From Helicobacter pylori (GTDB lineage Bacteria; Campylobacterota; Campylobacteria; Campylobacterales; Helicobacteraceae), in the NCBI RefSeq assembly GCF_001653475.1, contig NZ_CP011487.1, forward strand, positions 1,240,001-1,304,000: a stretch of 64,000 bases of DNA, read 5' to 3'. The first letter of the stretch is position 1; every line of letters begins with the position of its first letter. Position numbers and translations under genes: made by a program. Shown here piece after piece: positions 10,751 through 22,591 of the stretch. The notes beneath the pieces were generated by a model that saw nothing but the letters and a program-made list of their open reading frames with translations, was not told the DNA's origin and did not search any database.

Positions 10751-11829
10751 TAAAACTCCTTTTGACAGATATAACGCAATTCATCTAGCAATAAAAATTG
10801 ATTTTGATAATACGCATAAAAAAATTTCCAGCCATTATGGTTGGTTTTATTCAAATATTTAGCGCTCATCTTATGAATAGAAGTTTCATAATTTTCATTA
10901 TCCCTCACTTGCCCGTTTTCTAAAACTTGACAAATTTTTTCTTTGTTAGATGAGTATAAAAAATCTCCAATTTTTAACAATTGTTTAGAAATTAAAAGAC
11001 TCATAGGGATTTTTGGGGGTTTAGTTTCTAAGTCTAAATTAGTGATAAAATCACTTTTATCCCTAGTGTTATTAAGGCGTTTTGCCGCTTCTTTGATATA
11101 AAAAGAATCTTTTTCAATACCAATAAAATACCTATTCATAGATTTAGCCACAGCCCCTGTTGTGCCTGTGCCAAAAAAGGGATCTAAAATAATATCTTTA
11201 GGTTTAGTCGCGCTTAAAATGATTTTTTTTAAAAGCGCTTCTGGTTTTTGCGTGGAATGCACTTTTTTACCTTGCGCGTCTTTTAATCTTTCGTTACCAA
11301 TGCAAATAGGGATTTGCCAAACCGATTTTTCTTGTTTGTCATTATTAAGATACTTCATTGTTTTATAATTAAAGCTAACTTTGCTGTTTTTGTGTTTAGC
11401 ACACCAAATAAGCGTTTCATGGGCGTTGCATAGTCTCTTGCCAGCAAAATTAGGCACCGGATTACTCTTGTGCCAAATAATATCATTGAGTATCCAAAAC
11501 CCTAAATTTTGCAAATAAAAACCAATTCTAAAAATATTTTGAAAACTCCCTATCACACAAATACTGCCATTATCTTTTAAAATCCTTTGGCATTCTTTTA
11601 ACCAACCCAAACAAAAGGTATCGTATTCCCTAAAAGAGCCAAATTTATCCCAACGATCCTCAACGCCTTGAAATTTTGTGCCTTCAAAACGCTTCAATTC
11701 CCCCTCTGTTTGCATGAAATAAGGGGGGTCAGCAAAGATAAAATCAACGCTTCTGTCAGGAAAATCTTTCAATTTTTCTAAACAATCCCCCTCTATAATA
11801 GTATTTAAGTTTTCTTTTAAAAAATCCAT
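10750..11829 (-). CDS. N6-adenine DNA methyltransferase, GANTC type (M.HpyAIV/CcrM-like)
   Basis: This 359-residue beta-class methylase has the catalytic motif IV DPPY near residue 35 and the AdoMet-binding motif (FFGTGTTG) near residue 220, in that order. The C-terminal ~80 residues resemble the RAMA-type tail of CcrM and M.HinfI. These enzymes methylate adenine in GANTC and protect against the partner nuclease. In H. pylori the homologue is reported in only some strains and is inactivated in others by indels in homopolymers; here the frame is intact. The ATG follows AAAAGG; TAAAAT at 11864-11869 (minus strand) may be its -10. Confidence 0.9.
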   Translation of the reverse strand: MDFLKENLNTIIEGDCLEKLKDFPDRSVDFIFADPPYFMQTEGELKRFEGTKFQGVEDRWDKFGSFREYDTFCLGWLKECQRILKDNGSICVIGSFQNIFRIGFYLQNLGFWILNDIIWHKSNPVPNFAGKRLCNAHETLIWCAKHKNSKVSFNYKTMKYLNNDKQEKSVWQIPICIGNERLKDAQGKKVHSTQKPEALLKKIILSATKPKDIILDPFFGTGTTGAVAKSMNRYFIGIEKDSFYIKEAAKRLNNTRDKSDFITNLDLETKPPKIPMSLLISKQLLKIGDFLYSSNKEKICQVLENGQVRDNENYETSIHKMSAKYLNKTNHNGWKFFYAYYQNQFLLLDELRYICQKEF

Positions 11830-11954
11830 TATTAACTAACCTTTTATATCCTCTACTCTAATTATTTTAACACAAGCGTTTTAAGGCCATCTTAATGTTT
11901 AATCTCTAGATTCGTTCTCATCAAATTATAGAAGTTGCCTATCTTTACCTATGT

Positions 11955-12084
11955 TAAACGATACAACAAAAACGCATAACTCCCCGATCCATTCACATGC
12001 AAATCGCAAAGCATGTTCGTTACAAAAAGATTAGAAATGGGGCTTACTTTAGAGCCTCTATCGCAAACTAGAGCGAGATTAGGT
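11955..12084. repeat. 130-bp direct repeat, copy 2 (right flank of GANTC R-M pair)
   Basis: Matches 9630-9759 in the same orientation over the same length. This copy adjoins the broken 3' end of the ISP gene, in the frame of CDLHVNGSGSYAF, so it is probably nearer to the original context. Confidence 0.9.
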
Positions 12085-12740
12085 GATACAGAATAAGGGG
12101 AAAGCCAATCCCCCACCTCTGCGGTAGATGTTGTTATCGCTTGCTTCTTTACTGATGAATGCGGCATCAAAGTCAAAATCTCCGATGGCTTTGGCTTGGC
12201 GCGATAAGATAAGGGCGATATTGGTAGGGGTTACGCTCATGCTCTTCTATATAGTAGGATTCGCCTATGGTAGCGTCTTTTAATTTTTCAAAGCTGTAAT
12301 TCAGGCTTTCTTGGTTTAAAACATGCAAGCCGATCAACTCAATCCCTAAAAGGCTTAAAACCCTAAACAAATCTTTATTGTTTGTGAAAAGGATTTTAGG
12401 GTAATCGGCTTTGAGAAAGTCTTCATAACGCTTGCGGTAGTTTGGAGAATACAATAACGCATAAATATAGCCTAAAATCTCTAGCGGCTCAAAATGGTGG
12501 TTATAGAGCTTGTCAATAAAGCTTCTAAATTTTGGCGTAAAATTTTCGGTGTAGTTGGGGTTATTGAATTGATAAAGGGGGTAATTAACCCCAGCTCCAT
12601 TGCCCCCAGAGCTTAACCCTTGATCGTTAATGCGCGAGCTTATAAAGCATTGCGTCCAGCTTTTATCGTTGTTTTTTAGCTGTCGTGGGGTGTTTAGCAC
12701 GACATTTTTGCGCGTTTGATTGGGTGTTTTAGGGTTTGTT

Positions 12741-12749
12741 GGGGGGGGG
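12741..12749. repeat. Homopolymer G9 (C9 on coding strand), phase-variation tract of ISP gene
   Basis: Nine G on the plus strand. Nine C in the coding strand end the first frame within 15 bases; eight C join it to the downstream frame. Tracts of this type change length by slippage in H. pylori. Confidence 0.9.
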
Positions 12750-15266
12750 TAACATGTGCTTAAAGACTTCGCCTCGTGGATAAGAGATAAAAGACTTTGA
12801 TTTACCGGTATAATAAGTCCAACGATAATCAAAGGGGTGGTATTGGCACAAAACAATGTATTCTTCTAAGTTATCAGCATTTGCCCTAACATCTCTAATA
12901 GCATATTCTAAACGCCAATCTCTGCCATCATCGCCAATATTATATTTTCTGCGTAATTCACTGGGTTCTAAGGTTGAAAAATCTTTTAAAAGCTCTAGCA
13001 AACTTTCTTTGTCTTTATGGAAAACGACATGATCTCGTTGCGAACAAATACCAGTGCTTCCAACTTGAAACATATCCTTAACGCTAAACCCTTGTTCGTA
13101 TTCATCTAACAAGCGTGTTTGTAAAGGCAACAGCGAGTAAAAAGGCTTTCTTGGGGTAAGCTCAAGCCACTCAATACTATCCAAATCATTTTGGGCTAAA
13201 AAGGCGTATTTTTCAGCCATTTCGCCATAGACATCATAATAGTGGATTTTTTGCTTTGTTGTTTGCGGGTTTTTGACAAAGAGGTTAATGGACACGCCTT
13301 GTTTGATATTGAAAACATTTTCATCTTTTGCGCCTTCTGGTGTTTTCTCCTTTTTCCTCGTGTCTCCATGCAAATTGAGAATGTAAAGCTCATCGTAGCA
13401 TTCTAAAAGAGAGTGCCTTAACCCCCTAAAAGTGGGGTTGTTTAAAAAGGCGTTGTTAGAGATGAAGCCAAAAAGACCATGCCCTAATGATTCGATCTTG
13501 TTTTGAGCGAAACGCATGAACTTCACATAATCGTCTAAGAGCCATTTAGGGTTTCTCTCATCTTGTAGTTTGTATTTGGAATAGAATTGTTTAAGATTCT
13601 TTAGGGCGTTTTTGTTGGTGTTTTTGACGCTTTTATCGCCTTGCTTTTGGGTTTGAATGTTTTTTAAAAGCGTTTTGATTTTATCGGTGAGTTTAACCTT
13701 TTTTTCAATTTCTATTGTTTGGAGTTCAGGCTCTATGCCGTAAGTGGCTTTCACTTCCCATTCAAACAAGCCCTTATTGCTACTCGCCCCGCTATAAGGG
13801 GGATTACCGGTGATGATAAGGATATCTGCCTCTCTTTTAATTGTTTGAGCGCTTCGAAGCTCTTGTTCAAAAATCAAGTTTAGTCCACGATAAGCAACGA
13901 TCTCACTAGGCTGTATGAGGGTGTTGGTTAAAACGATTTTAAGCGCATCGTCTTCTTGGAGAGGTTTTTTAAATTCGTCCTTAAAGGCTTGGCTGATATT
14001 CAAATGAGCGATTGCGTAAGGAGCGATCAAGTATTCAAACCCGTAAAATTGCTTTAAGAGGTTTTGGTATTTGTTCTCTCTAGTGGAGATGCCTCCATCG
14101 CTCGTCTTTTTCATTTCTAGCGCTTTTCTGAACGCTTCTAATAAAAAAGTGCCTGTGCCGGTGGCAAAATCTAAGAGCTTGATATTTTCGTTATCTAAAG
14201 CGCTTTTTAAACCTAAGGGAGCGTCTTTGAAATGCGTTTTAAGCAAACTATCCAAAGCGTTAATGATGAATTCCACCACAGAATCTGGGGTGTAATACAC
14301 GCCCTTACTCTTTCGCAATTTAGGGTCATAAGCGTTTAAAAAGGTTTCATAAAAGTGCAAATAAGGGTCTTTATCTTCATTCAAATCTTTAATGATAATC
14401 CCCATATCAACATGATTTATTGAGCTTAAAATTTCATTTAAAAGCCATTGGATTTCTTTAATTTCATCAAGTTCCTTTAAAAAATCCGCCATTTTTCTGA
14501 TCACAGCGAAATTTTTAGGGATGGAACTTCTCACATTATCCAAATTAATTTTTTCAGAAGGGTGGTTGAGCTTGGCTAGAAAAAGGCTGTAGGTGAGCGT
14601 TTGAGCGAACGCATCGCTAAAGTCTTCAAAACTCAATTCTTCATAAAGGTATTCTTTAAAATTATTAAAAATGCTAGAAACTTGCGCGTTTTTTTGGTAT
14701 TTGATTAAAGCGTCTTTTAAGTACTTGGTGCGCGGGCTTAAATGCGTTGCGAAATCTTTAGCGTTAGTGATAGGGGTTGCTTCGTGGTTGAAAAAGCCTC
14801 TAAAGATTTCAATCAGGTCGCGCTCGGTTTGGGGGTTATGGTTTAGGGGTTTAGAGAGTTCATCAAGGCTAGCGATAGAGATTTCTTTTTTAATGCAAGG
14901 GGCGTTATTTTCATCTTTCCCTACCCACATGAAATTAAGGTAGTCGGTGAGCATGAGGTTAGAGTTTAATTCTAAATATTTAAGGATTTGATGGTCTTTT
15001 AAGAGCTGGCTAAGATTGGTCCCTGCTTTTTTATTTTCCACATAGCCAATGTTAAGCCCTTGAAAAGAAATGCGAAAATCAGGCTGACTTCCTTGCTCTC
15101 TTGTAGGTTCATGTTCAATCTTATACTCTTTATTGAAATGGTCTTTTAACCTATTAAGCAAGTTTTGTAGAAAGGAGCGGTGCGTGAGTTCATTCTTTTT
15201 TGGCGTAAGATCTTTAATGCTTTCTAAATATTCTTTTAGCATGCTAATAACTCCTTTTTAAAGTCT

Positions 15267-17087
<1,821 letters not shown>

Positions 17088-17098
<11 letters not shown>

Positions 17099-17891
17099 GA
17101 AATTCCCCTATACTTTCCCCAAACTTCACGCTTTTTTCTTTCAAATCTTTAAAAGCGGTGTTTTGAATGAATAAAACGATCGTAGAGCCCATTTCAAAAT
17201 TCCCTAAATTATCCCCTTTTTTAACCTTAATTGGAGGGTTGTAAGAGTAGGTTTGCGTGAAACGGGCTTTAGCGTTAGTTTGGATATTCTTATCAAAATT
17301 AAAGCGCATTTTACCCACATTTAACGCTCCCACCGCTACAAAATACAACCTATTGCCTTGAATGTCTTTTGCAACCAGCGCCACTCTTTCATTTCCCACA
17401 AACAGATTTTTGTTTTTGTGTAATGAGGGCTTATTGACCGGCAGTAGTTTCCCCGCAAAGCAACGAGCCTCTAAAATTTCTAAATCGCAAGGGGCGTGGT
17501 AGTGGTGGTAATCTTTGGGCGAAAGGTAAAAATTCACATAGAAAAAAGAAGGGCTTAAGGGGTTGATTTCGCCCACTAATTCATGCGTTTTATAGGGCAT
17601 GCCTTTAATCTGTAAAGCGGTATCATTGTCTAAAAAAGCGCATTCAGTGATTAAAGCATCGCAAGGCGCAATGCAAGTATTAGGGGCTTTGTCAAAGGGG
17701 CGTTCTTTTTTTAAAGAGCGCGTGAAAAGAGCGTTCAAACTCTTATAATTTTCTAAAGGCTCAAACTCGCTCAAATCAATTTTAAAGATCTTAACATAAA
17801 GGGCGTTGATGCCTTTTTGGATAAAAGAAGGGAATTCATAGCCAGCGACAGAGCCAAAAACCCTTGAAAGAGCGTTGCTTAAAGCTACCAT
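17088..17891 (-). CDS. psd: Phosphatidylserine decarboxylase proenzyme
   Basis: Psd makes phosphatidylethanolamine, the main H. pylori phospholipid, at the inner membrane. The 267-residue proenzyme has the [11 protein letters not shown] block near the middle and a C-terminal GST cleavage motif, here in [11 protein letters not shown]. Most relatives have LGST, so Met replaces Leu, but the Ser that becomes the pyruvoyl group is present. The start overlaps the upstream coiled-coil gene by 7 bp and the end overlaps nadA by 11 bp, so it is inside the same operon. Confidence 0.95.
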
Positions 17892-18391
17892 TTTAACCCT
17901 GCCATATTCAATATAAATTCCACCTCGCCCTTACTCACTTTAAACTCTTTAGAAATAGAATCCACGCTATAGCCTTCTTGATACATTTTCAAAACCTGTT
18001 TTTCGTTGATTTCGTCGCTAGCGGCATAATGCCCCATGTCTTTGAATTTGTTTTCTAAAATAATGATTTTTTCTTCTAAATAATCGCGCTCTTTATCCAT
18101 GGATTTTTGGATTTCTTGCAATTGGTTATAAAGGTGTGAAAGGGTCGTTCTCAATGAGCTGTCCTCTTTAGCGCTTTTTTCTAAAGAAATGCCTTCCAAA
18201 CGCCCCTCTAATTCTTTCAAACGCTTAGAATAGATATAATTTTCTTGATAGGATTCATCTAAGGTTTTTTCCAAACGCCTCATTTTATGGTAAAACTCTT
18301 TTTCTTTAAGATACAAATACCCCACCAAGCACACCAACACCAATAAAATCGCCCCTAAAACGACCATAAACAAATCATTAGAAGATAACAT
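17885..18391 (-). CDS. Single-pass membrane coiled-coil protein with C-terminal HTH-like segment
   Basis: This is a 168-residue protein. Residues 6-28 form one hydrophobic helix ([21 protein letters not shown]). A long charged coiled coil follows (about 30-120). The C-terminal ~40 residues read like a helix-turn-helix ([20 protein letters not shown]). A membrane-anchored coiled coil with a short HTH-like end is conserved at this place in H. pylori as a hypothetical protein. I know no function; the HTH could bind DNA or simply mediate contacts. It overlaps psd by 7 bp and lies 12 bp after the next upstream gene. Confidence 0.8.
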   Translation of the reverse strand: MLSSNDLFMVVLGAILLVLVCLVGYLYLKEKEFYHKMRRLEKTLDESYQENYIYSKRLKELEGRLEGISLEKSAKEDSSLRTTLSHLYNQLQEIQKSMDKERDYLEEKIIILENKFKDMGHYAASDEINEKQVLKMYQEGYSVDSISKEFKVSKGEVEFILNMAGLKW

Positions 18392-18403
18392 GATTGCTCC
18401 CGT

Positions 18404-18898
18404 TCATAATTTTAAGCCCTTTCTTTCGCTATGGACAATGAAAGAATCATAACGCTTAATGTCTAAGGCGTGCATGCGAGTGATTTCTAAAAAATTTTGA
18501 TCCCTTGCCACGCCAAAAAAGGCTAGGATTTTCCCCTCTAACACACAACGCCCGTAATAAGTTTGAGACACCATCAGGCTTTGTTTTTTGATGCAAATGA
18601 GTCCATGCCCTAAAGCAGTGATGCGGTTATTTTGCTCTAATTCAAGTAAATTGTCTTTTAAAAGCAGGCTCTCTAATTTTTCTAATTTAAAATACAGCGC
18701 TTTGAGTAATTCCAAAGTGTCATTTTCAACATTCAAGCGTGAAAAATCAAAGCCAGAACCCAATAAGTCAAATTCTTCTAATACTGCTAAAGAGCGTTTG
18801 GTTTTAGAGATAAACCTTTCATAAGAGAACGATAAATCGCATTGGACTAAGCGCGTTTCAAACCCTAAAGCTTGGGATCTTAAAACCAACTCATGCAT
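18404..18898 (-). CDS. Conserved hypothetical protein
   Basis: From ATG 18898 it is 164 residues and overlaps the prenyltransferase end by 8 bp. A longer frame to 18955 would run deep into that gene and add a hydrophobic stretch that belongs to the overlap, so the inner start is preferred. The first half is helical, with Leu-rich segments; the second half is beta-like (ALGHGLICIKK, then YYGRCVLEGKILAFFGVA). The pattern faintly resembles a PilZ-type domain, but I do not see clear RxxxR or D/NxSxxG motifs, so no function is assigned. It sits inside the ubiA-psd-nad operon. Confidence 0.75.
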   Translation of the reverse strand: MHELVLRSQALGFETRLVQCDLSFSYERFISKTKRSLAVLEEFDLLGSGFDFSRLNVENDTLELLKALYFKLEKLESLLLKDNLLELEQNNRITALGHGLICIKKQSLMVSQTYYGRCVLEGKILAFFGVARDQNFLEITRMHALDIKRYDSFIVHSERKGLKL

Positions 18899-19775
18899 GT
18901 TTGAACCCCACATCAAGGACAATAAAAATAAAAAACACCACCCCCAAATAGCCATTACTCACAAAAAAGGCTTTAGGAATGTTTTTATAATCTCTAGCCA
19001 CTAAGATCTGCTCATAAAGTAAAATCAAGGCTGAAACCCCTAATCCTAAATACGCAAAAAGCCCCCCATGATAGCATTTTATAAAACAAAGCCAGCATAT
19101 CAGTGCCACAAGGTGCAAGAGCCTTGAAAGGTTCAAGCACCACTTTTCCCCTAACTGGCTAGGAATGGAAAACAAGCCCCTTTCTTTATCAAACTCCATA
19201 TCCTGTAAAGAATAGAGCAAATCAAACCCAGCCACCCACAGCATCACCCCTAAAGCCAAAAAGACATTCCATAAAGGAATATCCCCTAAAACCGCCACGC
19301 TCCCGGCAATGGGGGCTAAACCCAAAGCCAAACCCACGACAAAATGCGCCAAAGAAGAAAAGCGCTTGAAATACGAATACCCCCCTAAAATGATCAAAAA
19401 AGGTAACGAAAGCTTGAAAGCTAAAGGGTTAATGAAATAGCTCACCCCCACGAATAAAAGAGCGTTTAAAGCGCTAAAAACCACCATGCCTTTAACGCTG
19501 ATCCGGCCATCTACGCTCGGGCGGTTTTTGGTCCTTGGGTTATCCTTATCAATATCTCTATCCACTAAGCGGTTAAACCCCATAGCGAAGTTTCTTGCCC
19601 CTAATAAGGCTAAAAAACAAAGGATTAAGGTTTCTAACCCAAAAAAGAGCGTTTGATTTTTTTGATAGGAGCTTATTACCATAGCCATGAGTAAAAACAT
19701 GCTAGAAAATATCGTATGCTCCAAAGCGACCAATTCGCTTAAAGCTTTGATTTTATGCGTGATTTTTTTAAGCAA
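18891..19775 (-). CDS. ubiA: UbiA-family prenyltransferase (menaquinone pathway, MqnP-like)
   Basis: This 294-residue integral membrane protein has about eight helices. Two Asp-rich motifs are typical of UbiA enzymes: NRLVDRDIDKDNPRT near residue 65-80 and YSLQDMEFDKERG near residue 185-200. UbiA enzymes transfer a polyprenyl chain to an aromatic acceptor using Mg2+ bound by these Asp. H. pylori makes menaquinone by the futalosine route, so the likely acceptor is a dihydroxynaphthoate and the role that of MqnP. This assignment rests on pathway knowledge. It lies 28 bp after comEC. Confidence 0.9.
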   Translation of the reverse strand: MLKKITHKIKALSELVALEHTIFSSMFLLMAMVISSYQKNQTLFFGLETLILCFLALLGARNFAMGFNRLVDRDIDKDNPRTKNRPSVDGRISVKGMVVFSALNALLFVGVSYFINPLAFKLSLPFLIILGGYSYFKRFSSLAHFVVGLALGLAPIAGSVAVLGDIPLWNVFLALGVMLWVAGFDLLYSLQDMEFDKERGLFSIPSQLGEKWCLNLSRLLHLVALICWLCFIKCYHGGLFAYLGLGVSALILLYEQILVARDYKNIPKAFFVSNGYLGVVFFIFIVLDVGFKHA

Positions 19776-19803
19776 TGATTTGATCCCTAATAAAATGACT
19801 TTT

Positions 19804-21117
19804 CTAACCTACAATTAAACCAGGCATTATAATATATTGATAGCAACAATACAAGAAAAAGCCCATGCTCAAAACATTCATGCTTAAATAAACTTTAAAA
19901 AAACGCGCGCTCAAGATCGTTAAAAATAAATGCACCCCCAAAAGCCATAAAGACGAAGAAACAAAAATCGTAGGGATTGCTAAAGGCATGTTTAAAATGC
20001 GATCCAACAAAGACCCCAAACCCACAGCATGCAAGAACAAACTCAAAGGGAAAAACACGATAAACATCAAGCCTAAAGGAATGCTAAAGAGTTGGTAGGG
20101 TGAAAACATAGGGAAAAAGGCATGCACAATAATGAGCATGTTCAAAAACACTAGCGCACTTAAGCTTATGGCTTGAAACGATCGCATCAAAAAAGAAGAG
20201 GTTTTAAAAAAGGCTTGAGTGTGTTTTAAAAACAAAAAGATATACCACACCCCACAAACAGAAAGCAAAAACCCCACGCTAAAAAGCAATTTAGGGAGTA
20301 ACGCTATTGCGATACAGCACGCTAAAATCAAAAGTTTAAAACTCAAGATCCTTACCCCAAAAAAGCATGCCAAAAACCCTAATAAGCCCATTAGAAACGC
20401 TCTGAAAAAAGAGGGTAAAAAATCTAACAGCAATAAATACCCTAGCAAAAAAACCCACACCAAAACCCCTATATCATAAAAAGCGTTCCTGTAAGGGAAA
20501 TAGCGTTTTTGTAAGGGGGTATAAAAAAGAGAGAAAAGAAAATACACGCTCATGCTCAAAATCCCTAAATGAAACCCGCTAATGGCTAGTAAGTGGTTGA
20601 CCCCTAACGCGTTAGCCCTGTCTCTTAAATCTTTATTCAAGCTATCCCCTATAAATAACGCTCGATACAAATTGCCCGCTAAAGCGTTTGAATGAGCGCT
20701 ATCAATAAAATGGCGTAAATGCGATTTAAAATCTTGTTTTCGTGTTAAAGAAAAAGAATAAGTTTGAAAAAAGCATGATTTTAGAGACTCTAAGAACGGG
20801 CAGGGTTTGATCCTGCCAAAAAATTGCGCATGGCGGTATTGGAGGTTTTTTAAAGGCTCTCTAATGGTGGTGTAAAAGAACATGCCCTTTGATTGGAGCT
20901 TTAAAACAAAATAGGTTTTTTGATCTTTAGTTTTAGAGTATTGCAACAAGATTTGAGCGTTCAGGCTTGTAGGTTTTGAAAAATCAAGCTTTTGGTAATT
21001 CAAGTATTCTAAATAAAGATTAAGTGATAACAAAAGGCTTAAAATAACCCCACACCACAAGTATTCTTTGGGGGTTGTAAGAAGTTCAAACGCCCCTTTA
21101 AAAGTTTTGTCTTTCAA
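19804..21117 (-). CDS. comEC: ComEC/Rec2-type DNA uptake channel
   Basis: This 437-residue polytopic membrane protein carries the ComEC signature GVNHLLAISGFHLGILS near residues 185-201. An OB-like periplasmic region precedes it and many membrane helices follow. The C-terminal metallo-beta-lactamase-like domain found in many long ComEC proteins is absent, as in other H. pylori. ComEC moves single-stranded DNA across the inner membrane during natural transformation. Its start overlaps the dnaB stop by 4 bp, coupling a competence gene to the replicative helicase gene. Confidence 0.93.
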   Translation of the reverse strand: MKDKTFKGAFELLTTPKEYLWCGVILSLLLSLNLYLEYLNYQKLDFSKPTSLNAQILLQYSKTKDQKTYFVLKLQSKGMFFYTTIREPLKNLQYRHAQFFGRIKPCPFLESLKSCFFQTYSFSLTRKQDFKSHLRHFIDSAHSNALAGNLYRALFIGDSLNKDLRDRANALGVNHLLAISGFHLGILSMSVYFLFSLFYTPLQKRYFPYRNAFYDIGVLVWVFLLGYLLLLDFLPSFFRAFLMGLLGFLACFFGVRILSFKLLILACCIAIALLPKLLFSVGFLLSVCGVWYIFLFLKHTQAFFKTSSFLMRSFQAISLSALVFLNMLIIVHAFFPMFSPYQLFSIPLGLMFIVFFPLSLFLHAVGLGSLLDRILNMPLAIPTIFVSSSLWLLGVHLFLTILSARFFKVYLSMNVLSMGFFLYCCYQYIIMPGLIVG

Positions 21118-22586
21118 GTTGTAACGAGATCATAATCCATTTTAGTTTCTTGTCCCTCTTCTAAATGGGAATTTATAGGCATGTCTTCATAGCGCGTGAA
21201 AGGAGCGTTAAAGCGCGTATAAACCGTTCCTGTAGCCCCATTCCTGTTTTTAGCCACAATGATTTCAGCCTCTTCAATACTGCCATTTTGCTTGTGGATA
21301 CGCCTTTCTTCACTGACTTTCAGGTGCAGCTCTTGCGCCTCTTCCATTTTGCCTTCTTTTTTGAGTTTGTCTATTTTGTTGTCTTCAGCCCTCATTTGAT
21401 AGATATAGCCTCTATATAAAAATAAAACAATATCAGCGTCTTGTTCAATCCCCCCGCTGTCTTTAATATCAGAAAGAATGGGCCGTTTATCGTCTCGATT
21501 TTCCAGGCTGCGGTTGAGTTGCACTAACGCTATGATAGGGATTTCTAATTCTCTGGCTAAAGTTTTAAGCTCCCTTGAAATTTCAGCGATTTGCTCATGA
21601 CGCTCTTTAGTGGCTTTGCTCCCTGACATGAGTTGCAAATAGTCAATAAAAGCGATACCCAATTCCTTGTGTTGGGATTTAAGCTTTCGCAGTTGCAAAC
21701 GGATTTGCTCTATTTTCACATAACTTTTATCGTAGAAAAAGAGTTTTTTGCAAGAAAGGTGATCGTAGCATTTGGCTAAATTTTCCCATTGATCATCATC
21801 AAGCCTCCCGCTCTCTAAATCATGCATGTTAATAGAGGTGAGATCCGATAGCGCCCTTAAGGCGAGTTGCTCCGCAGACATTTCTAAACTAAAAACCGCT
21901 ACCCCCCTATCGTCATTGAGCGCGCTTAAGACCATGTTCATCATCAAACTGGTTTTACCCATAGACGGCCTTGCCCCTATAATGACTAAACTCCCCTTAT
22001 TAAAACCGCTCGTATAATTATCCAATTGGACAAAGCCAGTTGGTATGCCAGTAACTTCCAAACTCCCTTTTCTTTGGTTTTCTGTAATAAGATCCATCGT
22101 GCTTTCAAGCACTTCTTTAATATTCCTAAAGCCCTCTATGGTGCTGCCATTCAATAACGCATAGACTTCTCGCTCCACAGTGCCTAAAATATCGCTGGAT
22201 TTTTGCGCGCTTTCTAGGGCTTGCTCTCTGATGGTGTTAGCCAAGCCAAAAAGTTTTCGTTTGATGGAAGCGTTTTTAATCTCTTCAACATAGGCTTCAA
22301 TATTATCTATAGGGCTTGCCGCAAAAATAGCGATTAGATCTTCTTCTTTGATTTGCTTGTCTTTAGGCATTTTTTGGCGGATAAAATTCTCATCAATGGG
22401 GCAATTTTCTTCATGCAGTTTTAAAGCGATTTCAAAAAACAAGCCGTTAGGCGGGTAGTAAAAATCGCTAGGCTCTAAAACGCTATGGACCTCTTCAATC
22501 TTATGATTGGCCAACACAATGCCTGAAAGCACGATCCTTTCAATGTTTTGCAATTGCTGCAAATGCTTTAAATGATCCATTTTCAT
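21114..22586 (-). CDS. dnaB: Replicative DNA helicase DnaB
   Basis: A hexameric helicase that unwinds DNA at the fork. The N-terminal primase-interaction domain (about 1-110) is followed by the RecA-like core with Walker A GARPSMGKTS near residue 205. Walker B-type IAFIDYLQLM is near 315 and SDIKDSGGIEQDAD near 375. An internal segment of about 35 residues (MRAEDNKIDKLKKEGKMEEA) is a known feature of Helicobacter DnaB. ATG 22586 and the ATG two codons later are both possible starts. It lies 5 bp after the NADHX-repair gene and overlaps comEC by 4 bp. Confidence 0.96.
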   Translation of the reverse strand: MKMDHLKHLQQLQNIERIVLSGIVLANHKIEEVHSVLEPSDFYYPPNGLFFEIALKLHEENCPIDENFIRQKMPKDKQIKEEDLIAIFAASPIDNIEAYVEEIKNASIKRKLFGLANTIREQALESAQKSSDILGTVEREVYALLNGSTIEGFRNIKEVLESTMDLITENQRKGSLEVTGIPTGFVQLDNYTSGFNKGSLVIIGARPSMGKTSLMMNMVLSALNDDRGVAVFSLEMSAEQLALRALSDLTSINMHDLESGRLDDDQWENLAKCYDHLSCKKLFFYDKSYVKIEQIRLQLRKLKSQHKELGIAFIDYLQLMSGSKATKERHEQIAEISRELKTLARELEIPIIALVQLNRSLENRDDKRPILSDIKDSGGIEQDADIVLFLYRGYIYQMRAEDNKIDKLKKEGKMEEAQELHLKVSEERRIHKQNGSIEEAEIIVAKNRNGATGTVYTRFNAPFTRYEDMPINSHLEEGQETKMDYDLVTT

Positions 22587-22591
22587 CCTTT

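Larger units (their letters stand above)
11949..15242 (-). pseudogene. Type ISP/IIG restriction-methylation enzyme, off at a C9 tract and with scrambled C-terminus
   Basis: A single-chain enzyme. It has an N-terminal nuclease (PDF near residue 54 and VENKKAG), a gamma-class N6-adenine methylase (FATGTGTFLLEAF, NPPYSG) and a target-recognition domain. ATG 15242 follows AAGGAG. The first frame stops at 12729 just past a C9 tract. With eight C it would continue through TPRQLKNN, YPLYQF and the FIDKLYNHHFEPLEILGY block to 12173, about 1022 residues. After that the sequence breaks up: another frame gives RQAKAIGDFDFDAAFIS then FPLF, and a third gives the 130-bp repeat motif. These look like pieces of other specificity segments. 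The gene follows nadC by 24 bp. It is phase-variable and currently off, and even the on form may lack a normal end. Confidence 0.85.

Noticed and set aside
9630-12084. 130-bp repeats as insertion-sequence ends
   Set aside because: They are direct, not inverted, encode ISP protein fragments, and no transposase lies between them.
13196-13393. Open frame within the ISP gene, and many similar antisense frames across housekeeping genes
   Set aside because: They are out-of-frame shadows of well-supported genes.
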